This document shows positions 43,396-54,803 of a stretch of DNA of 64,000 nucleotides, one piece after another. Origin of the DNA: Blasia pusilla (taxonomy: Eukaryota > Marchantiophyta > Marchantiopsida > Blasiales). How positions within the stretch are numbered: position 1 is the first letter of the stretch; each line of letters opens with the position of its first letter. The stretch is taken from positions 55,924,001 to 55,988,000 of the forward strand of contig CM114272.1 of NCBI GenBank assembly GCA_050084515.1, given 5' to 3'. The notes below the pieces were generated by a model. That model was not told the DNA's origin and did not search any database. It saw nothing but the letters and a program-made list of their open reading frames with translations. Position numbers and translations under genes: made by a program.

Positions 43396-43984
43396 AGACA
43401 AAAAATGTAGGCAAAAGCAAAATAGTGAGGTAAAGTATTGAAAAAGTACTAATGATTTATGAGAGGAATGGATATAAAATACACCCATAAAAAATAATAA
43501 ACACTAGTAGAGAAGGAAGAAGAACAAGAAAAACCACTTGTTTTCAAAAGAACCAACTTGGCAAGATGATTGTAACAATACCAATAACATTCCAAATCGA
43601 TACTCCAAGTGCAAGTACTGAAAAAATTGGAAAGTGAAAGCAATCCTCCCATGATTCATATGAAGGGATGAGGTTGTAATATTAGATCTAACATGTAGAG
43701 AAAAACAAGAGAAACCCTTTGATGCTATTGTAACCAATAGTCGCAATGTGAAAAGAACAAAATGTTTGAAATTGCATTTAAAGACATGTTAACATATTCA
43801 TGAGAGGAGGATGTCCAAAAAACTTTGGTAAGCCCAACATGAGTGATTTTTTTTTTCCAGAATTGAATTTAAGATCGTAAAGATCATAGTAATTACTCGC
43901 AAAACACTTAAGGATCCTCCATGTTCTTCCTCCCTCATCAAAATCATCTCCCATGGAACTCCCTCTAAGTTGTGCTCAAGTAAG
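43396..43984. other. AT-rich unassigned DNA
   Basis: No gene recognised. Short minus-strand frames here are low-complexity. Confidence 0.25.
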
Positions 43985-44105
43985 AGAAGCGGAACCTCAA
44001 TAAATATGCTTGACGGAAAAACCAATCCTAAAAACAAAAGAGGGGGACTCAAAGACTCAAGTATCCAAAGGCCACAACCGGCCCCGAAAAGGAAGAAGGA
44101 GGCAT
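43985..44105. repeat. Dispersed repeat R, copy 2 (diverged)
   Basis: Contains GACGGAAAAACCAATCC, AAAGAGGGGGACTCAAAGACTC and AAAGGCCACAAC in the order seen at 11725-11830. It is followed by GGACCCGATCCCACGGGGCC, which resembles 56070-56090. Confidence 0.6.
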
Positions 44106-44579
44106 TCCCGTATCGACTAAATTCATCAACAACAAAGACAATATAACAACTCTTAGGACCCGATCCCACGGGGCCGGCTCCCTTTCAGTCGCAGCGACCT
44201 TCATATGGCCATCGTTAGTTTCTTCTAGCAGGTTTGTGATGGGTATAATAAAGTTGCACATATTCACGCTCTATGTTCTAAGGGCGGGGATTCTGTTGAA
44301 GTCCCGTGAACCTCATTCGCATGGGACCGAGTCCTATGATTACTACTAAGTGGGCCAAGTAAAGAAAGAGATGGACATGAACTTGAAAAAAATTGGAAGA
44401 AATGCTAAGTAAACGCTCTTTCGACTATAAATCGTAGACTTGGGATGAAAGGGTCCATTTGATCGTAGCAAGGATATCGCCGTTCGCATATGGCGAGCGA
44501 ATCGGAAGTCGGACACAGACGTTGCACTTTTCTTAAAAGTCGCGCGGCGTTCCAACACCGACCACAGAATCAAAGCCGA
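44106..44579. other. Repeat-like DNA next to repeat R
   Basis: The stretch TGTTCTAAGGG...ATTCTGT..GAGTC...GAACCTCAT (44268-44320) is found inverted near 56110-56195. This segment and 56.0-56.5 kb therefore belong to one larger repeat family. Confidence 0.4.
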
Positions 44580-47443
44580 GAATTAACTCATGAGCGGCGT
44601 CAGGTATTGAGACAGCTTGAAATTGACATTTATGGCAGCAATGCATCTCTGGTGACAGGTTAGTTTGGGTTCTTGGAACTTTGGGAAAGGGTAAGTCAGG
44701 AAATTCTGTCAGGCTTCCTCGTGGGCAACCCGCTGTACACCGTGACCGGCGATAATGGTGTTGCGGATTGGAGGGCGTATCGGAGCCTGCGGTTTGGAGT
44801 GATTACGACAATCGTCTTCTCGCGGTGTGTAAAGGAAATTTGCAATTCGCATTCCTGAATCATGGCGAACTATGGCATCGGAGTGGACTGTACTTAGTTG
44901 TGCGTGCATTTTTTTTTTCCTTTTCATGCCTTGCGAACTCTAGCTTTGCTATTTTGTGTTCTCCCAGGAAGACCCGATCGATCCAGCGCGAGTTCCTAGG
45001 TAGGTGCATCCTTAGGAGTATACGAAGTCTTTGAAGAGCGTTTTCTTCTATCTTTTTCAGTCTGTGTTCTCCCAGAAAGACTTGATGGAGGCCCGCTGTG
45101 TCGAGGTGAATGTGATCAACATATGATGAATGTAGCATGATCTACGGTTGTTACTTCGGCAAGTGGAAGGAGATCTATCGAGATGAAGTTCTTGATGGAG
45201 CTGACTTGAAAATTGGGTCTCTTTATGATTGCTACTGCGTTTTCCCTTGGTCGTCGACACTTTTCCCGATGACGTAAAATCTGTGATCGCCTTTCGATCT
45301 GCTGAGATCGTATTACGAATGTTGGAAAGGATTTGAAGACTGCCTGTGCAAGCGTCTCATTACTAGTAGATTCAACCCTTTGAACGTAGACTCACCTCGA
45401 GTTCTTACCTCCTGCTCTCTGGATTCGCGTGCTGACCCGCCTGGGTCTGTTTCTTGATGAGAATCGCTAAATACTTTTGAACGATTTGTCCACGATTGGG
45501 ATACATCTTTGTCAACCAGCACCTCCGCGCTTTTAGATGTGGTCTTTCATCTGCGTCGGACTGAGGAATTTTTTTTGTCATTTGATTGAAGAAGTTTTGC
45601 TCATAGCCCTTCGACGGAACCGTTCCTTTATGGACTGCTGTGTCGCAGTTATGGCTCAATTCATTTCCGATATCTGATTTTTCGGTTTAAGTCGAGATGA
45701 ACATGGAAGCATCTGGCTTTCTGATGGAGTAATCTTTCATCCCCTTTGACACCCTGTAATCCCATTCTGAGATATAATCTAGCTTCCCTGGCTTCATTGA
45801 AGGCTTCATCGCTGGTCGAACAAGCTTCAATCACTATGCAATCAAGCACTGGGGGGAAGATTCTGGTCAGAACTTTCAGTGATATCCTAAACCCTAAACC
45901 CTAACCAGCTATCTTAGTTTTCGATATCTCCTTTCCCCGAGATAATATGTTACTTTTAAGCACTGATGCTGTGTGACCTTGATTCCCAATTTTTTTCGAC
46001 TCAGTGTTGTATTTCAACAGACGAAGCACAGCTTGTCTATGCAGATATCTGCGAAAGAATTGCATTTTACTCTTACAAGTGTCATGATACTCTTTTCCAT
46101 TTTCGATTCTTGGAATTGACATTGCACTCCCCGGGGATGTGTGGTGGAAAGTCTTCAACCGATCTATGAAAGTATTAAGGGAGTTCTCATGACACCACGA
46201 AGCCTTCTTAAGTCTTATTATTTCCAAAAGCAGCAGAGTGTTTACTTTGGTGAAGGAAGCCCCGTGTGTAGGTTTTCCATTGCTGACAGCATACAGGCTT
46301 GAGGATGTAGTCGCTATCCAATTTTCACCCTCGTAATGGAAATGTTTGGTTGTCCCATGAAGTCCAAGTAGCCCAGGTTCGTTTGAATTACTGCTACCAA
46401 TGCTTTCTTTGAGAATATTGTTCATCCTCGGATACCCTAAACCGTAAATTGTGACAGTTTTTGCCGCTTCACTACTTAGCCATGTGCTCCAGATTTAAAA
46501 AATGGTTGTCTTTTCTGATTTGAATGCTGGGCAAGGGTGTTTGGGTTTGGACTTGGGTGATACGGAAAATATGTGAGGATTGGCGGTCTTACAGGTCTGG
46601 AGCAGTTTAGGGTTTCGGGTCTCTGAGCTTGAGCGTTTGACAAAGACGTCCCACTCTTTCACAGATAAATCAGAAGCGCTGGTTCTCAATGAATCACCTG
46701 TTCCTCTTTCTTCCTCTGTCAATGGTTCGGAAGCAAAAGAGACCGTGAAGCAAACGCATGGCTGCTCTGACTGAGTTGATCCTCAAAGTCAACAGTTCAC
46801 AGTTTATTGGTGTAAATGTTTCACCTCGACCTTCAATCGTGCTTTCTCCTTTAGCACGATTGAAGTTCTTGGTACATGATCGGGTCTGAGTTTCTACCAA
46901 TTGCATTAAACGGACTTCAATTGGAAATTGACGGGAAATTCTATGGCTGCTGCAAGATACCGGATGTAGTAGATTACACGCATTTTTCTCCTGGCGACCA
47001 GAAATATGCCAACGAACAGATATCTGCTGTTGAAAATTAGCTTTTGAGTCAGTTTCCTAAAACTCATAGTTCTAGTCCGCATTATTTGTTCAAGGGTGCA
47101 CTGGAAGATCTGGAAACTCCAAATCAAGAGGAGGTGACAGTTTCCAAATCCAAGTGGCATGGTACCACCAGGGTGAGTTATGTACATCAGAGATACTCAT
47201 GTCAGGCTTCTTTAGAACTCTCTAAGGACTTTTGTGAGCAGTGGTGCTCGTGTCTTTGATGCTGAATTACAACATGCGTTACCACAGGATCATACAAGAC
47301 AGGAATGTGTCAACTTCATGTTTCACCAGCTTCAGAAGAGCGTACTTAAGGAACTTGAATGGGCAATGTGGGACTTAGTTTCTCAATGGAGTGGAGATTT
47401 CAAATTGGATAGGGGGTTAGATCACCCTCTTAAGTATGAATGA
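44580..47443 (+). pseudogene. Coding-like tract of unknown identity, possible host-gene fragment
   Basis: Several plus-strand stretches read like real protein but sit in different frames. Examples are IYRDEVLDGADLKIG (about 45180), FERFVHDWDTSLSTSTSALL (about 45478), ILKVNSSQFIGVNVSPRP (about 46780), IDGKFYGCCKIPDVVDYTHF (about 46930) and HALPQDHTRQECVNFMFHQL (about 47270). A plausible intron (GTAGGTGC...CTTTTTCAG) spans 44999-45060. A telomere-box-like AAACCCTAA tract lies at 45884-45905. The pattern suggests a multi-exon host gene copy, decayed or captured. I recognise no domain and name no function. Confidence 0.45.
45884..45905. repeat. Telomere-box repeat (AAACCCTAA)
   Basis: Two and a half CCCTAAA units. 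In plants such tele-boxes occur in promoters and 5' leaders of many housekeeping genes; it could equally be an interstitial telomere remnant. Confidence 0.6.
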
Positions 47444-47991
47444 TAATGTGAGTTTGAGATACGAAAAAGGAGCAGGGATATTGATTAGGAGCCAGCTAGT
47501 TTATCTACTTATGTTCTCACTGGGAACTAAGTTTCCTATGGTGGATTTTTTTCCATGAAATGAGTGAATTTGGATTGATACTACATACTCCCCTACCTGA
47601 AACCACAATTGTTCTTTCGAACGTGATATAGATAATGTGATGACATGTTTGATTGCTCATGCCAAGGTCCTCGAGATATGGCAAATAACCCTCCCTTTCA
47701 AAGAGTTTGTCTTTGGATGAAGAAGACCTCACAAACTATTTTGGCCAAAAGCTCTTTTCTAAGTGGGTACATGGACCTAGAGTTGTGGACTGTGTGGTGT
47801 GGGAGGACGTGGTATTGGAGGCCCTTCGGTGGAATCTATGTAATTATGGATGGGGTTTGAGGATCCTTCCTCCGATGAACACGAATATATTTTGGTCTCC
47901 TCTCGTGATGACACTTGTAGTGTTTAACAAATGGTTTAATAGGAAACTTAACTGTAATGTGTTTCTTTCATCTGTGCATAGCACGCGCTAG
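47444..47991 (+). mobile_element. Region ending in a Helitron-like 3' terminus
   Basis: The final bases TCTGTGCATAGCAC...CTAG followed by T (47971-47991) resemble the ends of the short Helitrons at 27217 and 54803, with a 4-base GTGC/GCAC stem. The spacer between hairpin and CTAG is shorter than in those. A matching TC start was not found, so the element's size is unknown. If real, the coding-like tract to the left could be captured cargo. Confidence 0.4.
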
Positions 47992-48183
47992 TGCACATTG
48001 GAACCTCAATGAGTTATTCTAGAGAAAGTAAAAACATTCCACAAGCACTATCCAAGTTAGTTGTTTTAGATGAGCACCAACAAAGTTTCACTTGCAATAC
48101 TATGAATTTTGATCCTCTAATTAGGTTGGGCAGGAATGAACTAGTATTGGAGTAGTAGAGGAAAGTACGCGAAATTACTTTTG

Positions 48184-48484
48184 TGTAGAAAATTGCCAAA
48201 GAACCATAATTGGTGGCAAAAGACTCTCACAATCACATATCGTCATGGAGAACCAAAATTTGCAATGAGAGAAAAAGTGTAGGCTGGTCCCCTTCTCAAT
48301 TATATAAGGTATATGCAATCAACCCTAACTCTAATCTTAATCATAGTTTTGAGTTAGATTAACTATGATTAACTAAATAATCGTCCGTAATTGACTAACC
48401 AAGATTAAACTTCCATATTTCGTCTGAGTACAAAATATAGTAGTTCGGATGTTCGATGAGCTTTATTGTAACTCAGTTTCAATA
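48184..48484 (-). repeat. Copia 3' LTR
   Basis: In element orientation it runs from TATTGAAAC to TTCTACA, 301 bases. The start is TA rather than the usual TG; the 5' LTR shows the same, so this may be a family trait. It matches 53132-53442 with many substitutions and small indels. Confidence 0.9.
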
Positions 48485-48499
48485 CTCCCCCTCAAGCTC
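48485..48499 (-). promoter_or_regulatory. Copia polypurine tract
   Basis: GAGCTTGAGGGGGAG in element orientation, directly against the 3' LTR, as expected for plus-strand priming. Confidence 0.85.
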
Positions 48500-49260
48500 A
48501 TATCGATATCTCTATCGTCTAAATCACTTCTAAATATTTCTAACTTATCTCTAGACAATGCCTTTATAAAAATATTTGCAATTTGTTGATCTGTATCTAT
48601 ATACACCGGATCGATTTCTCCTACAAACACTTTCTCTCTGATAAAATGATAGTGCACCTCAAGATGCTTTGTTCGAGCATGATACACAAGGTTATTAAGA
48701 AGCTTGATGCTACTAATATTTTTTGCATATATTACACTATGTATTAAGTAACTAAGTAAGTTTTTGATGAAACCATACCGCCTCACATGCTGCATTGGTT
48801 GCTCCTCTCTACTCAGTGTCTATTGAAGATAAAACAATTGTAGGCTGCTTCTTTGAAGCCCAACTTATAGCTGCGCTTCGTAAGATAAATGAATAACCAG
48901 ATGTGGAGTGTCTATCAAACACGCTTCATGATGTCCAATCACCATCTGTGAAACCTTGTAAAATTTCACAAAAGGTTTAAAATTACAAGGTTTCATATGC
49001 TCTTCACATGCTTTCAAAATATGATATGACAGCTTGTAAGAGATCAGAGAAGGTTTAAAACAGAGAATTTCACATACCACATAATCCTCCTTACAGCATC
49101 AAGATGAGGTTTTCGAGGTGCTTGCATAAAGTCGCTCACTAGGCCAACTAAGCAGCTCAAATATGCCTTGGTTATAGTTAGATAGATCAAACTTCCAACC
49201 ATGCGCTTGTACATATTAGAATTTGCAAGCAACTCTCCTTCTTCTACTCTTAGCTTCACA
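48500..49260 (-). pseudogene. Copia RNase H and Pol C-terminus
   Basis: Recognisable strings are MVGSLIYLTITKA and MQAPRKPHLDAVRRIMWYVK (49080-49200), then HLEVHYHFIREKV and DQQIANIFIKALSRDKLEIFR at the C-terminus (48520-48660). This is the typical end of copia Pol. Frame changes separate the pieces. Confidence 0.85.
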
Positions 49261-50480
49261 CTTTAGTCCAATAGTGTAGAGATTGGCTTACAAGCTATCA
49301 TATCATATTTTGAAAGCACGTGAAGAGCATATTGTCGTTGTAATAATTACATGCTCTCTCCAACCTTGATAAAATCAACACCAAGGAAGTACTTGAGTTC
49401 TCCCAAGTCCTTCATATCAAATTCTGCGTGTAACTTTAGTTTGACTTGTTGTACTGTATCCTCAATACTCCTAGTAATCAAGAGGTCGTCAACATACAAG
49501 ATGATAAGCGTATGATATATATCTCATACATCTGATATATATATATATATGATATATATCATATTTACTCTCAATATATGTAATGAGGAGTCAGAATCAC
49601 ATATCCTAAAGCCCAACTCTTATAGGACATATGTAATCTTGCCATACCAAGCTCTTGGAGCTTGTTTGAGCCCGTATAGAGCTTTCTTCAACATGCATAT
49701 GCAAAATGGAAACTCAAGAAGATTATATCCAGATGGTTGAGCCATATATACCTCCTCATATAGATCTCAATTCAAGAAGGCTTTCTTGATGTCCATGTGA
49801 TGTAGTCTCCATTTCTTACTTACTGCAACTGCAACCACTATTCTCGTAGTCGCCATCTTTGCAATAGGGCTAAATGTCTCCTCATAATTGATGCCATAGT
49901 TTTAAGCATAGCCCTTAGCTACAAATCTGGCTTTGTATCTGTTCACTCTACCATCTTGATTGCGCTTGATTTTGTAAACCCATTTGTAACCAATAGCTTC
50001 TTTATTAAAAGGTATATCAACAAGCTCCCAAGTCTGCTGATGTCTTAATGCAACAAGCTCTTTCTACATAAATTCAATACATTTGACCTTACTTGGAGCT
50101 GCTTCAAAACAACTCGAATCCCGTTCTTGAAGGGTAGTCATCATATATGCATGATGTGTCATAAGGAATCATTCATTTATGAATCTATGAATAGGATGTG
50201 TGACTCTATTTGATCTACGAAGTTGGTGTTCAGAGGTGGATGCCTCTGACACGTGACTCAAGCTCTGACTAGTGTCAACAGATTGAATACGTATTCTTCA
50301 CGTCCATGGACTCACAGATTCAACTGAAGAATTTAGGACCTCTCCTAATTCTACACAAGTAGTTGGAGAATAAGTAGGTAATGTTTGCTGGTTGATAGTC
50401 ATATTCTCCTCCTCAACCGACGAGTTTAGAGGTGGAACAGACTCAGATGGAGCATACCATGACTTTAGCTCATCAAAGAT
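49261..50480 (-). pseudogene. Copia reverse transcriptase
   Basis: In element orientation the text runs GYKWVYKIKRN, YEETFSPIAKM, LHHMDIKKAFLN, MAQPSGY and [15 protein letters not shown], then the catalytic LYVDDLL near 49476-49505. It ends with ELKYFLGVDFIK. These are the classical copia reverse-transcriptase motifs. Several stops break the frame, and an (AT)n run sits at 49535-49560. Confidence 0.85.
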
Positions 50481-50866
50481 AAGATCGCGACTAATTATAA
50501 GCTACCTCGAGGATGGAATGTAGTACTTATATCTCTTAGTTCCATTAGCATAGCCAATGAAGATACATCGTTAAGGCTTGGGGTCTAATTTTTGACGTTT
50601 TTTAGAAGGAACATGAGCATAACAAATACACTCAAATACTTTCAAAAAAGAAAACCAGATTTACTTAATGTGAAGACTTTGAATGGAGTTTTATCATGAA
50701 TTCATGCTGTTGGAGTTTAGTTGATTAATAAGACTGCTCATGCTACACTCTCTGCCCAATACACCTTAGGCATATTCTTCTCATTCAGCATAGCACGTGT
50801 CGCCTCAACAATATGCCGATTCTTCCTCTCAACCATTATATTTTTTTTATGGAGAGTGACGATATT

Positions 50867-51640
50867 CTAACGTAAGTAATCATCAAACTCTATTGAAAGA
50901 TACCAGGAGTATATCCATATATAGCTAGAGAAGTCATCAATAAATAAAATAAAGTACTCGCAACCACTGAGGCTATGTTGTGATGTTATCCACACATCAC
51001 TGTGAATCAACTCCACTATCTTGGATGCCCTTCTACTTTGCTTTGGAAATGGAAATCTAGCTTGTTTTCCAAATTGGCAAGCAGGGCATACTTCTAACAT
51101 AGTAGGACTCGCTACTTTAGGGAGTCCTATTACTAGATTAAATGATGAAAGACTCTGTAATTTTTGAAGATTCATATGCCCAATTCTCTTATGCCACATA
51201 TTTAGATCTGTGACTTGTTGGTTGGTATGACCATACATTGGTGTTTGAATCTTTGGCATAGAAGCATCTACTTTGAACATTTTTCCAGATCTAGTTCCTT
51301 TGGCTATCATACTCAGGTCATCTATTGTTTCAATGAAGCAACCATCTGTGTTAAATTTCACTTGATAACCCTCTTGTATTATCTTTCCTATAGAGATCAA
51401 GTTTCTTGCAATGGTAGTAACATAGAGAATGTTTCCAAGAGCACAAAAATCATTTGATGCTATTGGTACTTTAATGATATACATCATATGATGTTGAATC
51501 TCATCTCCTATGAGCCCTATTGTAGGATCTTTATCGGCTCCATACTACTAAACCATTTAGTTTGTGAGGTCAAGTGATTTGATGCACCAAAGTCGATGTA
51601 CCAAACTGCTATTGAGTCTTTCTTGACCGTTGCTCCCATA
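50867..51640 (-). pseudogene. Copia integrase with GAG-pre-integrase domain
   Basis: LNMWHKRIGHMNLQKLQSL begins the zinc-binding pre-integrase domain, completed by CPACQFGKQ. The catalytic core then starts with IVELIHSDVW and CEYFILFIDDFSSYIWIYSW, including the first Asp. The remainder of the core towards 50500 is degenerate. Confidence 0.85.
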
Positions 51641-51759
51641 TGATGAGTCATGTCCAAGAGGTGCTCAGTTTATAAATATTTTTGTTCTTGATACATCGCT
51701 TGTTGCTCCACATAGGTTTATTGCTTTAAGGCTCTCGTTTCTTATATCTACCTCACTCT

Positions 51760-52390
51760 TGAAGTAAAAATTTGCATAATGACCATTTATTCCATAGTAA
51801 TTACAAGATCCAAGGACCCTCTATTGTTGACCCCGACCCCAACGATTTCCACCATCACCACCTTGTGATTGTATCTAGTACTGATTCGTAGTTGATTGAA
51901 AGATATTGTATTAAGTGCCTCTTCCTCCATATACTTGAGATCGACCACGATCACAAAAGATTCTACCATGATCTATGCCTCTGTTTGATCCATTACCTGA
52001 AAATAGCACACTCTCTTGCATACTAGACGAGCTATTGCTGCTTATTAGGCGCATCTCCTCATTGATTAATAGTGAGACTAACTCTTGAAAGGTTGGATAT
52101 TTCTCTATCACAGAGATAGAGGTCTCAAAGGACTTGTAATCCTTTGGAAGGCCTTGAAGAGTGGACAAAATGAGATCATCATCTTGTAATGTCATTCCAA
52201 TGCTATTCAACTCATCAACAATATGTCTAATATTCAAAACATAGTCATTGATGCTCTGCGATCCTTTCCTCACTTTGTTTAATTTTTTTTTCAATTGAAG
52301 TTTTTTGGCCTTTGTAGATGTCCCGAATAACTTTTCCAATGCATCCCAGAACTCCTTCAGAATATCAACATCTTGAATGTCACTTATCAT
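51760..52390 (-). pseudogene. Copia gag
   Basis: DVDILKEFWDALEKLFGTST, VNIRH-type INDYVLNIRHIVDEL and LILSTLQGLPKDYKSF are typical of the UBN2-type gag of plant copia elements. It ends in a Gly/Arg-rich segment towards the expected knuckle (about 51900-51960), which is degenerate. Confidence 0.85.
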
Positions 52391-53119
52391 TTGGCGAACT
52401 GATCGTTATTGAAATGTAGTGGATTACTTGCCTTGCGTATTTGTTCTAAGTGCGAACATTCAAGTGCGTTGAGTTACCTTCTGGCCTGACCTCATCACCT
52501 ATAACAAGCTCCCATAGTTTTTGACCAATGAAAAATTGTTTCATTGGAAACTTCCAGATATTATAATTATTCTTATCTGGCTTCTTGCTTGAGATTGTTG
52601 TTGAGAAATACTCCATGAAGAGCGATTTCTCACAGAAAATGTATTTTCAGACTCTCCACAGCTCTTATTGAAGCATAGACCACTCCAAATCAGAAATAGA
52701 CTTGAAATTTTCCAAAATTGATCAACTGTATGGAAGAACTAGTTGAAATTGGCTTGTAGAGAGCAAATTGCAGAACTTTCTTTCACTAATTGCACTTTCC
52801 TACACTGAAATTGGTACTGCAGGAGCTTAGAGTGTAAGAATTGAGCGATTTTGGATGCGTTGGAAAGCTCTCGATGAGCTCTACAAGACGGATAGAACCT
52901 GGATTTGGAATTTTTATGACTAATGCGGATCCATATTGCTAAATCGACCGGGAAAGCCCTAAAAGATGCCTCCAAAGTTTTGTCACGGTCATAGCTCCAC
53001 CTGAAATCTTTTGCCACTGAGCTCTCAATGAAATCTCCTTCTTCCAAACTGAAATTTTGCCTTCTCTTGCCTCTCTTCTCTCCTGAAACACCAAGAATTA
53101 TGAGTGATGTTCTCCTATT
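52391..53119 (-). other. Copia 5' leader
   Basis: Between the primer site and the recognisable gag there are about 700 bases. The N-terminal gag codons probably lie nearest to 52390. A 102-codon frame at 52739-53047 has no motif. Confidence 0.5.
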
Positions 53120-53131
53120 GCTCTTATATCA
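53120..53131 (-). promoter_or_regulatory. Copia primer-binding site (initiator Met type, decayed)
   Basis: TGATATAAGAGC directly follows the 5' LTR. It differs at two positions from TGGTATCAGAGC, the plant initiator-Met tRNA complement used by many copia elements. Confidence 0.8.
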
Positions 53132-53442
53132 TGTAGAAAACTGCTAAAGAAGCATAATAGGTGGGAAACGACTCTCACTTATACACCACCATAGAGAACC
53201 AAATTTTGCAATGAGAGAATAAGTTGAGGCTGGTCCCCTTCTCAATTATATAGGGTATATACAAGCAACCATATCCCTAATAATAACCATGGTCTTGAGT
53301 TAGACTAATTGTGATTAACTAACCCTAGTTAAGATAATTGCGCTTAATTGACTAACCAAGATTAAGCTTCCCTAGTTCGTGGGAGTACCAAATGTAGCAG
53401 TTTGGGTGTCCGATGAGCTTGACTATAACTCAATCTTCAATA
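53132..53442 (-). repeat. Copia 5' LTR
   Basis: 311 bases, TATTGAAG to TTCTACA in element orientation, flanked on the outside by the TTTTG duplication (53443-53447). Confidence 0.9.
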
Positions 53443-53447
53443 TTTTG

Positions 53448-54632
53448 GAGTCACTATATACTAGGAGGATTGATTGTATGTTCTAAACACATGGATGCTA
53501 AAAATTACATTCTTGACATTGGTGTGAAGAAACCCATTTAAGTGTGAAAAGAAAATTGTTGAGAATTATTAAGAAAAGGATAGTGCACCTTAGTAGTTTG
53601 GTTTGAGTGAGCAAAATGTCCCCCGTCCATCACAACCTTCATTACTATGAATGAAAATTTCGGGACAAGAAAAAAAAGTTTTAGAATAATCTATAGAGAC
53701 CTGATTTTGCGAGTATCATATTCATGAAAGTGAAGAGTATTTCCTTCCCCCTAGCAATTCAATGATAGTTTTTGTCAATGATTGTATCTAAAACGGCCCA
53801 AGAAAATGCAAGAGAGAAGGTGAACACAAAAGTGTTGGTTGTGGTATGCCTGGGATTGATAAATCAGTATGCGACCCGGTTTCAGGTTTTGGGTTTGGAG
53901 ATATAAGGAGTTAAGAGAATAAGAAGTTAAGAGAATAAGGAGAAACACGAGTGTAACACGGGAGGAGAACACACCATTCCAAAGAGAGTAACACGGAACC
54001 ACGGGAGTAACACGATAGAGAAATTAATTAACACGGAGGAGTGAGTTTGTTTATATTAGATCCACATCCACGGTTAAAGGAGAACCAAGGAGAATCCATC
54101 CACGGCTGAAAATCAATTGTAGGAGAAATTTCATTCTCCTACGTGTGCACTCTCAATCCACTCTCCCAAACCTGCACCAAAATTATACGTAGAGTGAGGA
54201 GAATTCAAAGAAGTTATTATAACCTAGTGGTAGGGGATGTAATAAGAAGATTTGATAATGGTGAGGCGATATAATAGAACACGATCATGGATACAAAGAG
54301 AAGTGATTATCGTGCAAAGAGGCAAAGCAAAACTTGGGAATTTCTCGTGGAAAGTCCCACGCTGAAGACCATTAATGGTACGCCGCTTTCCCCATAGGTT
54401 AACAAAAAGAAAGATGAAGTGAGAAAGCCTAAGGCAACGCCATCAACAACCGTGCCAAGGCTAGAAAATAGAGGGTATAAAACATGGGTCACATCTACAT
54501 TTAGTTTTCCTCGCATATCATGGAGAAATAGTAAAGTATAGTCTTTAAAATTCATCTTGGAGAGTTCTATGCACTTATGTTATAAAAATTCCTGCTTGGC
54601 ACACAATAAAATGAATCCAATTTGTCCCCAAA
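53448..54632. other. Unassigned DNA
   Basis: No gene recognised. Around 53940-54050 several AACACGG words recur without forming a regular array. Confidence 0.25.
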
Positions 54633-54803
54633 TCTATATTATTATTGGAGAGTGCCTTCTTGATTTGCGAACACCTCTTTGCTTGATAAGTGGTCACTGG
54701 GCAAAAAAATTTGTTTCCCCTTTCTATGGGTAGCAAGAAAAATATTTTGTGTGCAACATGATTAGTCTCTTCACTCCTGTGCATGGCACGGGCTGCCCGC
54801 TAG
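54633..54803 (+). mobile_element. Short non-autonomous Helitron, 171 bases
   Basis: Begins TCTATATTATTATT after A and ends CTAG before T. The hairpin CCTGTGC-ATG-GCACGGG is at 54776-54792. Interior words match 27042-27217, so both belong to one family. Confidence 0.85.

Larger units (their letters stand above)
48184..53442 (-). mobile_element. Full-length Ty1/copia retrotransposon with target-site duplications
   Basis: LTRs at 48184-48484 and 53132-53442 flank gag, integrase, reverse transcriptase and RNase H in the Ty1/copia order (integrase before reverse transcriptase). A 5-base duplication TTTTG lies at 48179-48183 and 53443-53447. A primer site and polypurine tract are in place. The total of 5,259 bases is normal for the superfamily. 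LTRs differ at many positions and frames are broken, so the insertion is old and inactive. Confidence 0.95.

Noticed and set aside
45901-46425. A 174-codon open frame on the minus strand as a gene
   Set aside because: No recognisable motif, and the plus strand over the same region looks more protein-like in pieces; probably chance.
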